A DNA stretch of 64,000 bases, taken from NCBI RefSeq assembly GCF_902364945.1, contig NZ_CABJFS010000001.1, positions 1-64,000 of the forward strand, given 5' to 3'. Below the pieces are notes generated by a model. The model ran no database searches, had not been told where the DNA came from, and saw only the letters and a list, made by a program, of their open reading frames with translations. Positions 26,238 through 36,000 of the stretch are shown here, piece by piece. Numbering within the stretch: the first letter of the stretch is position 1; every line of letters begins with the position of its first letter. The translations under genes and the position numbers were made by a program. This stretch comes from Collinsella aerofaciens (GTDB lineage Bacteria; Actinomycetota; Coriobacteriia; Coriobacteriales; Coriobacteriaceae).

Positions 26238-26408
26238 CTATCTCTGTGCGCGTTTGCCCTGCTGGTCGCGATGCTGTTTAAGCATCGCGCGCTCCTTGCG
26301 TTCGACCCTTTTGCCCTTAATGGCCGTGACCACAAAGTAGATGACCGCGGCGGCAACGATTGCGCCCACACACAGGCCAATCGAGCCCAACATTGCTGTC
26401 AATTCCAT
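26238..26408 (-). CDS. Small single-span membrane protein, 56 residues
   Basis: An open frame of 56 codons. Residues 5-30 are hydrophobic (GLCVGAIVAAAVIYFVVTAI at 11-30) and the rest is strongly basic with many Lys, Arg and Gln, giving an N-out, basic-tail-in topology. GAGAGGTGA lies upstream of the ATG at 26408. It converges with the RNA methyltransferase gene. Function unknown. Confidence 0.6.
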   Translation of the reverse strand: MELTAMLGSIGLCVGAIVAAAVIYFVVTAIKGKRVERKERAMLKQHRDQQGKRAQR

Positions 26409-26598
26409 ACCGCGTCACCTCTCTTTTAAACGGGACTTTCAAGATAGCACCTCGATCCCCGCCACCACAGCTCCTTCACGTTCGCCGCCCTTCGGTCTAA
26501 CGGAGGACGCGGCGGGGAAAAATCAACTCGTCAAACGATTTAGCAAGCACAACGCTGCCGGTACCCTGCCGGCCGTCATCACATAGAATCGAGCCTCC

Positions 26599-27690
26599 AT
26601 GGATACCCTCAACGATCTAAACGAGCGCGTCGACGCCTTCGTCGGCACCAGCTCCTTCGACACGCCTGCCGCGGCAAACGACCAAGCTCCCATCGATGTG
26701 CCCGCCGAGGTTCACGAAGACATCGTCGCCTCGGTCGATTTCTCCGAGGTCGAGCTCGCAGACGAGTTCACCGAGCCCCAGGTAGCCGTCACGCCCAACG
26801 GCCTGCTCCCTATGGAGCCCCTGCCCATCGACGGACGTCTGCGCAAGGCTGCCCTTCGCATGCCCGACGAGATCGAGGAGGCCAGCGGCTTCACGCTCTT
26901 CGGCCGCCGCATCAAGTCGCTCATTTACACCACCGATGTCGCGGTTATCCGCAACTCCAACGCCGATGCCGTCTTTGCCGTTTACCCCTTCACGCCGCAG
27001 CCGGCCATTACGCAGGCACTGTTGACCGTCGCCGAGTGCCCGGTCTTTGTAGGCGTGGGCGGCGGAACTACGACCGGTAAGCGCTCCGTTCAGATGGCAG
27101 CCGTCTCCGAGATGCAGGGCGCGGCGGGCTGTGTGGTCAACTCCCCCGCCACCGCCGAGATGGTCGAGCACATCACCAACATCGCCGACATCCCCGTCAT
27201 CGCCACGGTCGTACGTTGCGACGACGATGCTCACGCAAAGGTGCGCGCCGGCGCCAAGATTCTTAACATCGCCGCTGGCAAAAACACGCCGCAGGTCCTG
27301 CGTGAACTGCGCGAGCACTATCCCAACCTGCCGCTCATCGCGCCGGGCGGCAAGACGCCCGAGAGCATCCGCGAGACCATCGCCGCCGGCGCCAACGCCA
27401 TCATCTGGACGCCGCCTTCGGCACAGCAGCTACAGACCGACATGATGCAGCGTTATCGCAAGATGAAGGAAGACGCCACGCCCGTTATCTCGCGCGACGA
27501 TGTGCCCATTATCGACCAGGTCGCCGCCGCCGAAGTCAGCCAGGTCGAGAACATGAATCCCGACGTGCCGATTCCCGACGAGGTCATCGAGCGCGTCGCT
27601 TCGATCCACGAGCGCGTCGAGGAGCGTCGCGCCAACCGCGGGCTCAAGCCCTCACTGCACGGCTTTTTCTTCCGAGGAAAGAAACGCTAG
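26599..27690 (+). CDS. Uncharacterised TIM-barrel-like protein
   Basis: A 363-residue protein with an acidic, poorly conserved N-terminus (1-75) and a core (~80-300) that looks like a beta/alpha barrel: repeated short strands (DVAVIR, CPVFVGVGGG, IPVIATVVR, LPLIAPGG) and a C-terminal phosphate-binding-like PGGKTPESIRETIAAGANAI. The Gly-rich loop VGVGGGTTTGKRS is notable. Similar proteins are sometimes labelled hydrolase without evidence, and I assign no reaction. A clear terminator follows. Confidence 0.7.
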   Translation: MDTLNDLNERVDAFVGTSSFDTPAAANDQAPIDVPAEVHEDIVASVDFSEVELADEFTEPQVAVTPNGLLPMEPLPIDGRLRKAALRMPDEIEEASGFTLFGRRIKSLIYTTDVAVIRNSNADAVFAVYPFTPQPAITQALLTVAECPVFVGVGGGTTTGKRSVQMAAVSEMQGAAGCVVNSPATAEMVEHITNIADIPVIATVVRCDDDAHAKVRAGAKILNIAAGKNTPQVLRELREHYPNLPLIAPGGKTPESIRETIAAGANAIIWTPPSAQQLQTDMMQRYRKMKEDATPVISRDDVPIIDQVAAAEVSQVENMNPDVPIPDEVIERVASIHERVEERRANRGLKPSLHGFFFRGKKR

Positions 27691-27701
27691 CAAAACATCT
27701 T

Positions 27702-27739
27702 GGCCCGCCCCACAAACGTGAGGCGGGCCGTTTTCGTTT
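27702..27739 (+). terminator. Rho-independent terminator
   Basis: GGCCCGCC (27702-27709) pairs with GGCGGGCC (27722-27729), followed by GTTTTCGTTT. It closes the barrel-protein gene just before the convergent DegV gene. Confidence 0.85.
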
Positions 27740-27770
27740 GAGCAATCATGCAGCGATGTGATGGGGCAAA

Positions 27771-28661
27771 TTAATCCACGCGCTTGTCGCCCATAAAGAA
27801 GAGCGCCACCGTACCAGGTCCGGTATGCGAGCCAATCAGAGTACCGATGTTATTGATCTCAATCTTGCCTTTAAGCTGCGGAACCTGTTCCTCAATCAGC
27901 GCCGCAACTGCTTCGGCATCCTCGCGGCACGCCGAGTGCGACATGATGCACTTACCCGAATAATCCGCACCGTCCTGCACGTGTGCCATCATGGTCTTAG
28001 CCATCTCGGAAATCGCGCGCTTCTTAGTGCGAATCTTCTCACGTGGCGACAGCTTGCCGTCGCAATCGACCGTCATAAGTGGGCAAATCTTAAGCGCCGT
28101 GCCGATGATCGCGCTCGCAGCCGAAATGCGACCGCCGCGCAGGTAGCTCGACAGATCGGTCGAGAAGAACCAGTGGTGCAGGTTGAGCTTATGCTCCTCG
28201 ATCCAAGCGGCCGTCTCGTCGAGTGAAGCCCCGCTATCGCGCACGTCGGCGGCACATTCCGCCAGCAGGCCAAAGCCCGAAGACGCTGCCAGCGAATCGA
28301 TGACGCGCACCTTGCCGCCCTGGGGATAGCGATCCGCGAGCATCTGCGCCGCAACGCAGGCCGATCCATACGTGCCCGAAATACCCGACGACAACGTCAG
28401 GTGCAGCACGTCTTTGCCCTCGGCAACAAGCGGCTCCCAAAACTCCTCGTACTCACCCACGCTCACCTGAGACGTCTTGGGCATGGCGCCCGCGGATATC
28501 TGGGCAAAAAACTCGTCCGGCGTAATCGACTGATACAGATCGTCCGCATAGACAACATCGTCGATCTCGTAATGAAAACACACGACAGGGATATTGCGCG
28601 ATTCAAAGAACTCCCGAGTTCGATCGGCGGCGGATTCACAGGTCAGGACAAAATCACTCAT
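27771..28661 (-). CDS. DegV family fatty-acid-binding protein, second copy
   Basis: A 296-residue DegV/FakB-type lipid-binding protein with the expected PKTSQVSVGEYEEFW motif near residue 70 and the LSSGISGTYGSA motif near 98, which hold the fatty-acid carboxylate. A late SHTGPGTVALFFMG completes the family pattern. These signatures are better preserved than in the DegV gene at 9179. AAGGAG precedes the ATG at 28661. It is divergent from fbp. It should supply fatty acids to FakA, which is not in the window. Confidence 0.93.
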   Translation of the reverse strand: MSDFVLTCESAADRTREFFESRNIPVVCFHYEIDDVVYADDLYQSITPDEFFAQISAGAMPKTSQVSVGEYEEFWEPLVAEGKDVLHLTLSSGISGTYGSACVAAQMLADRYPQGGKVRVIDSLAASSGFGLLAECAADVRDSGASLDETAAWIEEHKLNLHHWFFSTDLSSYLRGGRISAASAIIGTALKICPLMTVDCDGKLSPREKIRTKKRAISEMAKTMMAHVQDGADYSGKCIMSHSACREDAEAVAALIEEQVPQLKGKIEINNIGTLIGSHTGPGTVALFFMGDKRVD

Positions 28662-28979
28662 ATGAGGCTCCTTACGTATAGTTATAAAAATTATCGCACA
28701 GCAAGCATAAATACGGTACAAATGTCCACTATTTACCAAATAGAGCCAAAGGTGGTGAACATCTTTACCGTCATCATCTCTATCGATCCCGGAGGCATAC
28801 GTCTGTAAAAGCGACCCTACGTCTCCACCCAACCGCCATATCTACCTCAACTAAATCGATTTACCAAACCGTTCGGCCAACAATTCGACCTCCCATCCCC
28901 AATCGAAACAAAAGCGGCGCATACTGATAAACGTTTGACGCTGTTTATCAGTTTTACCAGCTCCATCGGAAGGTGTTTC
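28662..28979. promoter_or_regulatory. Divergent control region between the DegV gene and fbp
   Basis: A 318-base AT-richer spacer with no convincing gene. It must hold the promoters of both divergent genes. The only clear structure is the inverted repeat at 28923-28952. Confidence 0.5.
28923..28952 (+). promoter_or_regulatory. fbp: Perfect 10-bp inverted repeat before fbp, candidate operator
   Basis: ACTGATAAAC, a ten-base spacer, and GTTTATCAGT, 28 bases before the fbp start. It could be an operator for a dimeric regulator or a leader hairpin. Confidence 0.5.
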
Positions 28980-30896
28980 ATGGTCGCATTCGATCGCAAT
29001 CCGCAAGACTTCAAGTATCTGCGTCTGCTGTCGAGACAATTTCCCACCGAGCAATCCGCGTTTACCGAGATTATCAATCTCTCGGCCATTCTCAACCTGC
29101 CCAAAGGCACCGAGCATTTTATGAGCGACGTGCATGGCGAGTACGAAGCCTTTATGCACATCCTCAACAACTGCTCGGGCGTCGTGCGCGAACATGTCGA
29201 CGAGATTTTTGGCGACACGCTTTCCTTTGACGAAAAGGGCGAGCTGTGCACGCTCATCTACTACCCGCGCGAGAAGATCGACCTGGTCCGCAGCCGGCGC
29301 GAAGACTCGCCCACCTGGTACAGGACGATGCTTGACCAGCTCATCATGGTCGCCCGCTCGCTTTCGAGCCGCTATACGCGCTCCAAGGTGCGTAAGGCCA
29401 TCCCGCGCGATTACGCCTACATCATCGACGAGCTGCTGCACACGCATCCGGACGAGAACAACTATCGCGTGCGCTATCACGAGCGCATCGTGGAGTCCAT
29501 TCTGGAGACCGCCAGCGCCGACGACTTTATCGAGTCGCTTGCCTCGCTCATCAAGCGCCTGGCCGTCGACCACCTGCACCTGGTGGGCGACATCTTCGAC
29601 CGCGGCGGCGGCGCGGCCAAGATTATGGACCGCCTGCTCACCTACCATTCGCTCGACATCCAGTGGGGCAACCACGACCTGCTGTGGATGGGCGCCGCTG
29701 CCGGCGAGCCCGCCTGCATCGCCACGGTGCTGCGCAACAACCTACGCTACGACAACTACGAGATCCTGGAGAACGACTACGGCATCTCGCTGCGTGAGCT
29801 TGTCGCCTTTGCCGATGCCACCTACACCGACGGTGAGCCCATCACCCCGCTGATCAAGGCCATCAACGTGCTGCTCTTTAAGCTCGAGGGCCAGATTATC
29901 CAGCGCCACCCCGAGTTCGATATGACCGACCGCCTGTTACTCGACAAAATCGATCACGACACCGGCACGGTCACGCTCGCCGACGGCAGTGTGTGGCCGC
30001 TCACGACCAACGACTTCCCCACCGTCGACCCGGCGGACCCCTATACGCTCACGCCCCAGGAGCAGCACATCATCGACAAGCTCGTGTCCGAGTTTGTCAC
30101 CGCCGATCACCTGCATCGCCATATCGATTTCCTCTTTTCCCATGGCTCGATGTACAAGGTCGCCAACGGCAATCTGCTCTTCCACGGCTGCGTACCGCTC
30201 AACGAAGACGGCACCTTTAGCAGCATGAACTGTCTGGGCACCTGGCACGCTGGCCGCGATTATCTCGATTTTTGCGACCACATCGCCCGCCGCGCCTGGC
30301 GCGTGGGCGACCGCGACGCCCTCGACTGGATGTGGTACCTGTGGATTGGCTTTAACTCACCCGCCAGCGGACGCCTGGTGCGTACCTTTGAGCGCGCCTA
30401 TATCGCCGATAAGAGCACCTGGGTCGAGCCGATGGACCCGTACTTTACGCTTACCAAGTCGCCCTCGGTCTGCGATGACATCATGCGCGAGTTTGGCGTC
30501 GTGCCCATGGCATGTTCACCGACCGGCCACATCATCAACGGCCACACGCCCGTTAAAACCACCAAGGGTGAGCAGCCCATCCGCGCCGAGGGCAAACTGC
30601 TGGTCATCGATGGCGGCTTCTGCCGCGCTTACCATCCCAAGACGGGTATCGCCGGCTATACGCTCATCTCGAGCTCGCGCGGCTGCCGCCTCAAGTCGCA
30701 CCGGGCCTTTACGACGGTTGCCGAGGCACTCACGCGCAACGTGGACATCGAAAGCGAGACCAACCGTTTTGACCAAGCAGACCGTCGCCGCATGGTGAGC
30801 GACACCGATACTGGCGCCAAGATTCGCAGCCAGATCCAGGATCTGCGCCAGCTGCTCGATGCATATAGAAACGGTGCTATCGAGGAGCGCGTCTAG
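28980..30896 (+). CDS. fbp: Fructose-1,6-bisphosphatase class III
   Basis: Removes the 1-phosphate of fructose 1,6-bisphosphate, the key gluconeogenic step. The 638-residue length is typical of class III enzymes of Firmicutes and Actinobacteria, which belong to the calcineurin-like phosphoesterases. Metal-binding motifs are visible: SDVHGEYEAF near residue 49, VGDIFDRGG near 202 and WGNHDLLWMGAAAG near 230, with NGHTP near 520. The start at 28980 follows GGAAGG; the first residues (MVAFDRNPQDFKYLRLLS) match the family. Confidence 0.96.
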   Translation: MVAFDRNPQDFKYLRLLSRQFPTEQSAFTEIINLSAILNLPKGTEHFMSDVHGEYEAFMHILNNCSGVVREHVDEIFGDTLSFDEKGELCTLIYYPREKIDLVRSRREDSPTWYRTMLDQLIMVARSLSSRYTRSKVRKAIPRDYAYIIDELLHTHPDENNYRVRYHERIVESILETASADDFIESLASLIKRLAVDHLHLVGDIFDRGGGAAKIMDRLLTYHSLDIQWGNHDLLWMGAAAGEPACIATVLRNNLRYDNYEILENDYGISLRELVAFADATYTDGEPITPLIKAINVLLFKLEGQIIQRHPEFDMTDRLLLDKIDHDTGTVTLADGSVWPLTTNDFPTVDPADPYTLTPQEQHIIDKLVSEFVTADHLHRHIDFLFSHGSMYKVANGNLLFHGCVPLNEDGTFSSMNCLGTWHAGRDYLDFCDHIARRAWRVGDRDALDWMWYLWIGFNSPASGRLVRTFERAYIADKSTWVEPMDPYFTLTKSPSVCDDIMREFGVVPMACSPTGHIINGHTPVKTTKGEQPIRAEGKLLVIDGGFCRAYHPKTGIAGYTLISSSRGCRLKSHRAFTTVAEALTRNVDIESETNRFDQADRRRMVSDTDTGAKIRSQIQDLRQLLDAYRNGAIEERV

Positions 30897-30974
30897 CCCC
30901 ACCCGCGGGGATTGGCTAAACTTGCTGAGTTTGTCATCCCCACGGCGCCCCGGCGCCACCATAAGGCAGGTACC

Positions 30975-31370
30975 ATGCAAAAGCTCCTTGCGCAGATCAT
31001 GAAGTTTGGCGTCGTCGGTGTCATTGCCACGGTCATCGACTTTGGCATTATGAATCTGCTCCACTACGGTCTGGGCCTCAACATCCTGATCGCCAATACC
31101 AGCGGCTTTATCATCTCACTCATCTTTAACTACCTCGCCAGCATGAAGTACGTGTTTGCACACAAGGAAGGCATGAGCCGCCGCCGCGAGTTCATTATCT
31201 TTGTCGTGCTGTCCGTGATCGGCCTGGCACTCAACGACGGTATCGTGTTGACACTCAACGCCGGTCTGGGACTCGAGGCCAATATCGCCAAGATCTGCGC
31301 CACCGCGCTTGTCATGGTCTACAACTTTGTGACCCGAAAGATCTTCCTGGAAGGCGACGAGACCAAGTAA
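30975..31370 (+). CDS. GtrA family membrane protein, first copy
   Basis: A 131-residue protein with four predicted membrane helices, the whole of which is a GtrA domain. Family members help move lipid-linked sugars across the membrane or form small membrane partners of glycosyltransferases. It begins with KFGVVGVIATVIDF and carries the conserved YLASMKYVFAHKEGMSRRREF segment (quoted here in part: NYLASMKYVF). A second, clearly related gene is 219 bases downstream, so they are probably tandem duplicates. No glycosyltransferase is adjacent. Confidence 0.9.
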   Translation: MQKLLAQIMKFGVVGVIATVIDFGIMNLLHYGLGLNILIANTSGFIISLIFNYLASMKYVFAHKEGMSRRREFIIFVVLSVIGLALNDGIVLTLNAGLGLEANIAKICATALVMVYNFVTRKIFLEGDETK

Positions 31371-31393
31371 CTCGCAACCTTACAGCTTTACGA

Positions 31394-31440
31394 TGCCCAC
31401 GGATGACGCGCGTCGAGCGCTGTGTTGTTCGTGGGCTTTG
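31394..31440 (+). terminator. Possible terminator after the first GtrA gene
   Basis: GCCCACG and CGTGGGC pair around a long loop, followed by TTTGCTCGTTT. The large loop makes this weak. Confidence 0.4.
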
Positions 31441-31452
31441 CTCGTTTACGGG

Positions 31453-31491
31453 CAAATTTTCAACGTTTGCGGATTAGCTCTTGAAAATTTG
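31453..31491. repeat. 11-bp inverted repeat CAAATTTTCAA between the GtrA genes
   Basis: CAAATTTTCAA (31453-31463) and TTGAAAATTTG (31481-31491) are perfect complements in the AT-rich spacer before the second GtrA gene, perhaps an operator. Confidence 0.45.
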
Positions 31492-31588
31492 GCGAGTTCG
31501 TATAGTTCTTGGCAAAGACCTTACGTTTCCCTTGCAAAAGCTCTAAAGTATCCTCTGCTCGATTCATCAACGCATTGGATGTGATTAC

Positions 31589-31996
31589 GTGCGCAAGGCA
31601 CTGGCACAACCTCATACCAAGCAGTTCCTCAAGTTCGCTGTCGTGGGTCTTATCTCCTTTGGCATCGACTGGGGTATGCTCATTGCGCTTGTCGAGCTGT
31701 TTCATCTCGACTTTTTGATGAGCACCACGGTCTCGTTTACCACGTCCGTCGTGGTCAACTACTGGCTCAGCATGAAGTATGTGTTCGACCACCGCGAGGG
31801 CATGAGCCGCAAGCGCGAGTTCACGATCTTCACCATCCTGTCGGTGATCGGCCTGGGCCTCAACGACCTATACATGTTTGTGGGCGTCACGTTTTTGAGC
31901 ATCGGCTACCAGGCCATGAAGGCCATCGCCACGTTCCTCGTCACCTGGTACAACTACTTCAGCCGTCGCTTCTTTCTCGAGGGCGCACGGTCGTAG
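31589..31996 (+). CDS. GtrA family membrane protein, second copy
   Basis: A 135-residue four-helix GtrA protein, similar along its length to the gene before it (KFAVVGLISFGIDW; NYWLSMKYVFDHREGMSRKR). The start is a GTG at 31589 with only a weak ribosome site, unlike its paralogue. A strong terminator follows. A role in exporting lipid-linked sugar for cell-envelope glycans is the family expectation; the partner enzyme is not visible nearby. Confidence 0.88.
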   Translation: MRKALAQPHTKQFLKFAVVGLISFGIDWGMLIALVELFHLDFLMSTTVSFTTSVVVNYWLSMKYVFDHREGMSRKREFTIFTILSVIGLGLNDLYMFVGVTFLSIGYQAMKAIATFLVTWYNYFSRRFFLEGARS

Positions 31997-32022
31997 TCGA
32001 TTCACTATTTGCTTGAATGTAT

Positions 32023-32058
32023 AACCGGTTGGAATTCCCGTTCCAACCGGTTTTTTTG
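32023..32058 (+). terminator. Rho-independent terminator after the second GtrA gene
   Basis: A perfect 12-bp stem AACCGGTTGGAA (32023-32034 with 32041-32052) with a six-base loop and a following run of seven T. Confidence 0.9.
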
Positions 32059-32096
32059 TTTGCCGAGAGACCCGGCGACCCAGTCCCATTCGCATG

Positions 32097-32134
32097 AAAA
32101 ACGGGCGGCCCGGATGTTTGTCCGAACCGCCCGT
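32097..32134 (-). terminator. Rho-independent terminator of the DUF4430 operon
   Basis: ACGGGCGG and CCGCCCGT pair, with an inner extension, and are followed by TTTTT on the minus strand. It lies 23 bases after the second DUF4430 gene. Confidence 0.85.
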
Positions 32135-32156
32135 CTGGCGCACTATGTCGAGGTCC

Positions 32157-33041
32157 CTAGCCTGTAACGTAATACCAGACCACGTTGTCGCCATTGGAGA
32201 GAACGTAGTTACTGCAGGCCGTCATGGGCGTTGTGCCGTTGACGGAGTACATCCAGCCGCTCGTGCCACCGTACTGTTTCTCGGCCAAACCACCAATCGC
32301 GGAGACATACGTGCCGTACGACGAGCCATGTGCGTTAACGGAAAGGCCCAGCGCGCACAGGGCATCATAGACGGTAGCGCCTTCGTTAAAGGTAAAGGTG
32401 CCACCAGAAGACACAGGATTGCCCACAGCGCTCGATGTGACCGAAACCGTCACTGTTACGTAGCTGGACTCCTGCGAGCCGCTCTGGCCGCCCGAGGAGG
32501 CGTTTCCACCATTAGAGGATGAGGCTCCATCAGACGACTGGCCACCGCCAGACGCATTGGAAGTATCACCGGCTCCCGTATTTTGGGCAGCGGATTTATC
32601 GCCAGACTTCTTGCCGTCCTGGTCCTCGGACTTCTTGTTATCCGAGTTCTTGTCCGATTCCTTGTTTGAAGACTCGGAATCGTCCTTGGACTTGGACTCA
32701 TCTTTTGCGTCATTCGATGACTTGGAATCCTTGGAACTGGCCTCGCCCGAAGTCGTAGTCGAGCCAGACACCTTGGTGTCCTTGGTGACGACGCTCTCCC
32801 CCGTCACGGTCTGAATGATCCAGTCGATGGACCAGGCACCGCTCTCGGAAGGATGGACGAAACCCAGCGAGACGACGATCAGAATGGTGCACGCGGCAGT
32901 CAGGACGCCGAGGAGCGTCTTGCGACGAGGGGCGGACGCCGCCGAAGCGGCGCCCTGTTGCTTTGCTTCGTCGAACTGAATGAACGAGGAATCTGGTTGC
33001 TTGGGGTCAGCGTCCTTGGATTTATTGGACACAGCCCTCAC
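32157..33041 (-). CDS. Membrane-anchored DUF4430 (transcobalamin-like) protein
   Basis: A 294-residue protein: a short cytoplasmic head, one membrane segment at ~42-64 (LLGVLTAACTILIVVSLGFV), a long Ser/Lys/Asp/Gly linker (~90-190), and a DUF4430 domain at ~192-294 ending with GDNVVWYYVTG. DUF4430 resembles the C-terminal cobalamin-contacting domain of transcobalamins. The gene starts with GTG (33041 or 33032) directly at the stop of the large DUF4430 gene, so both are coupled and both lie under the upstream cobalamin riboswitch. Likely role: hold or pass on corrinoid at the outer face of the membrane (inferred). Confidence 0.85.
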   Translation of the reverse strand: MRAVSNKSKDADPKQPDSSFIQFDEAKQQGAASAASAPRRKTLLGVLTAACTILIVVSLGFVHPSESGAWSIDWIIQTVTGESVVTKDTKVSGSTTTSGEASSKDSKSSNDAKDESKSKDDSESSNKESDKNSDNKKSEDQDGKKSGDKSAAQNTGAGDTSNASGGGQSSDGASSSNGGNASSGGQSGSQESSYVTVTVSVTSSAVGNPVSSGGTFTFNEGATVYDALCALGLSVNAHGSSYGTYVSAIGGLAEKQYGGTSGWMYSVNGTTPMTACSNYVLSNGDNVVWYYVTG

Positions 33042-36000
33042 CTACCGACGTTTGGTGAACACGAACACGCCGACGATGGCGAGACCGATGACGCCGGCGG
33101 CAACGCCAACAATGGCGAGCGGGTTGGTGCCAGTCTCCTGCTCGGAAGCACTAGAGGACTTCTTAGCAGTGGTCGTGGAAGCAGCACCCGTATCGGACTT
33201 GGAATCGGACTTGGAATCGGACTTCTTGTCGGACTTGTTGTCCTTCTTGTCAGACTTCTTGTCAGACTTCTTCTCGTCCTTCTTATCGGACTTATCGGTG
33301 TCCTTCTTGTCGGACTTGTTGTCCTTGGTCTCGGTCTTGGTCGACACCGTCGTCTTGGTCGTCGGCTTATGACCCGGGGCGATAGCGCCGCCGGCCTGCT
33401 GGCCCTTAGAGCCGGAGCCGGAACCCGTGCCAGTGCCAGCGCCAGCGCCGGAACCGTTGCCAGCGCCACCGTTGCCACCATTAGTGCCAGAACCGCCATT
33501 GCCGCCAGGGTTAACGGCATTCTTGGTCCACTTGGCATACAGTGTCAGATCGGCCGTCACTGGCGTACTGAAGTCATACGCCTGCGTGCAAGCCTCATCG
33601 GTGAACCAACCGCCGAAAGTGTAGCCCTTGCACTGTGGCTGAGTCGAGGGCTCCGTCGCCGCCTTGCCTTCCTTCACGCGTTGAGAATCGGGCATCGCCG
33701 CATCCTTACCGTTGGCGTCGAACGTCACGGTATAGCGTTTGACCCTTTGGCCATTACCCTTGACAGCAAACAGCTTGCCCGAGTCATTGACATAGTAGAG
33801 TGAACCATCGGATCCGACCGAAATAGAAGCCATGCAGTACTGCTGGTCGCCCGCCACGGGCGTATAAAGCAGTTCGGCCTCGTCATCGCCAATACGGTAA
33901 CGATAGATGCCGCCCGGGTTGTTGTTGGACGTAAAGTAGACGTACGTCTCGCCATTCTGGACAGAAACGACCGGCTGCGACTTTACATCACCGCCGCCCG
34001 AAGCCCCCTGACGAATATAGCTACCGTCCGCCTTGCAAATGGAATAGTCCACGGAAAGCGTCTCGGCATCAATCACTGTAAGCTGACCGTAGTGATACGT
34101 GTACTTGTTCTGATAACCGCCCATAAAGGATTCGGTCGATGAGCCTCCGACCACAATCTTGCCGTTGGCCAGCACCGGCGTCGAGGTCGAGCTGCCACCA
34201 AACGTCACCTTGCCAAGCTCAGAAAGGGTTCCGTCCGTTCCAACCGAAAGCTTATGCAAAACGCCATCGGCGCTCACGACATAGGCAATCGATCCATCGA
34301 CCAGCACCGTCGTGCGCACGCGCTCGGCAATCTTGAGCAACGCAACGGTCTTTCCAGTTTCGGGGTCGACCGTGCTCACCGTACCGGAATCATCTGCGAT
34401 GACGCCATAATTGCCCGAGAACGCCAAGCCGGCCCAGTAATAGCCCTTGCTGTTCTCGTTCTTATGCTGCCACATAACCTTGCCATCGGAGATGCGCACG
34501 CAGAGCAGGTAGCCGTCGCTCGAGTCGGACCAGCTGGCCGATGCCGTCCCAAAGTAGGCAAAGCCGTCACGAACCGTAATGGACGCAAGAGACTGCTGAG
34601 CACCATCGGGGCCAGCAGGCAACTCATCGGTTACCCAAACCGTCGCCAGAGTATCAACCGTCAGCGCCTGCAGGCGACCGCTCGAAAGCGGCACGAGCAT
34701 CACGCCGCCAGTGTATACCATACGCGAGGTCGAATCGATCTTTGCCGCCAAAGGCGATTCGGCAACGGTCTCACCCGTGTCGACATCTTTCTTGAGCAGC
34801 TTGGAACCAACGGCCACGTAGAGGTAGTCACCGACCAGCAACGGGTCGGAAATACCCTTGCTCCATTCGTTCGAGCCCTTGAGCTCGCTCACCCATTTTG
34901 CCTCAGCGTCTTTCGTGGGCACAGGAGCGTCGGTTACTTTGTCGGCGCTCGTATAACCAGGCCAATCGCTATCCCAGTTAGGACGTGCGGCACCCGGGTC
35001 AACAACAACACTGTCGACGCCGGGCACAGTATCGCCGGGAGCAAAAGCCCAGACGATTTTGTCGCCAGACTTGAGCACATAATCGCTATCGAGCTGAGAC
35101 CCAGGAACGCCGTTGACAAAGAACGACCATGCACCCGACAGCTCGATGCCATCAAGCGGAGATACGAGACTATAGACGCCACAATAGCCAAATTCGTCGT
35201 ACATTTTTGACTTTATGCCAAGGGCATCGAAGTAAGCAGCGGAGGCATCCTTGATCGACGTGCCCTTAACAAACACCTGGATCGACGGGTTCGTCCAACG
35301 CTGAGCTATCCCGGTCTTTTTGCCAATAATCTCCATCGTGACGGAAACCTGCTCGGGCGCGGGGTCGCCGTACTTCGAGTAGCACCAGACGACGGAGTCG
35401 CCGTCCTTGAGCGTGTAGCCGCCCGCGCCGACCTCGGAGGCGCTGCCGTTGACGAACAGCTGCCAGTGCGCGCCGGTCGCCGAGTCGTAGCCGAGCTTGC
35501 GGTCCTTATCGAAGGGCGACGTGATCGTGTTGAGCGCCCAGCCCCAGGTGCCGTTGGGATCATAATCGGTGGTCAGGCCGGCCTGCTTGAAGAGCTGCTC
35601 GGAGAGGTCGGCCGCGGTCGAGCCCTCCTTCAGCGTGATCCGCTGCGCGGCGGCCCAGGTCTGCTGGGCGCCCTTGGCGTCGGTGCCGACGACGGAGCAC
35701 GTGGCAGAGACATCCTGGCTCTCGGCCTTGGCAGGCTGAGTCTTGGCCTCTCCAGCGGCAGAGACAACGGCGGCGTCCTGCTTCGAGGCATCGGACGTCG
35801 ATGCAACCGGCGCCTCATTGCCTGCAGCGCTATCGTCCTCAGTCTTGTCGGTAGGGCCCGAAGTTGTCGCGGCGGCATCTTGCTCGGCAGTGCCCCCATT
35901 CGCCACCACGCCGCTCGCATTGAGGTCGGCAGCGGGGCTTGTCGCGGACTCACCAGAGCCGTTCTCGGCAGGCGTCGCAGCCTGAGCCACAGCCCCGGCA

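Noticed and set aside
33042..33160. QETGT near the C-terminus of the large DUF4430 protein as a sortase site
   Set aside because: It lacks the Leu-Pro or Leu-Ala of LPxTG/LAxTG motifs; the hydrophobic end and KRR fit a plain membrane anchor.
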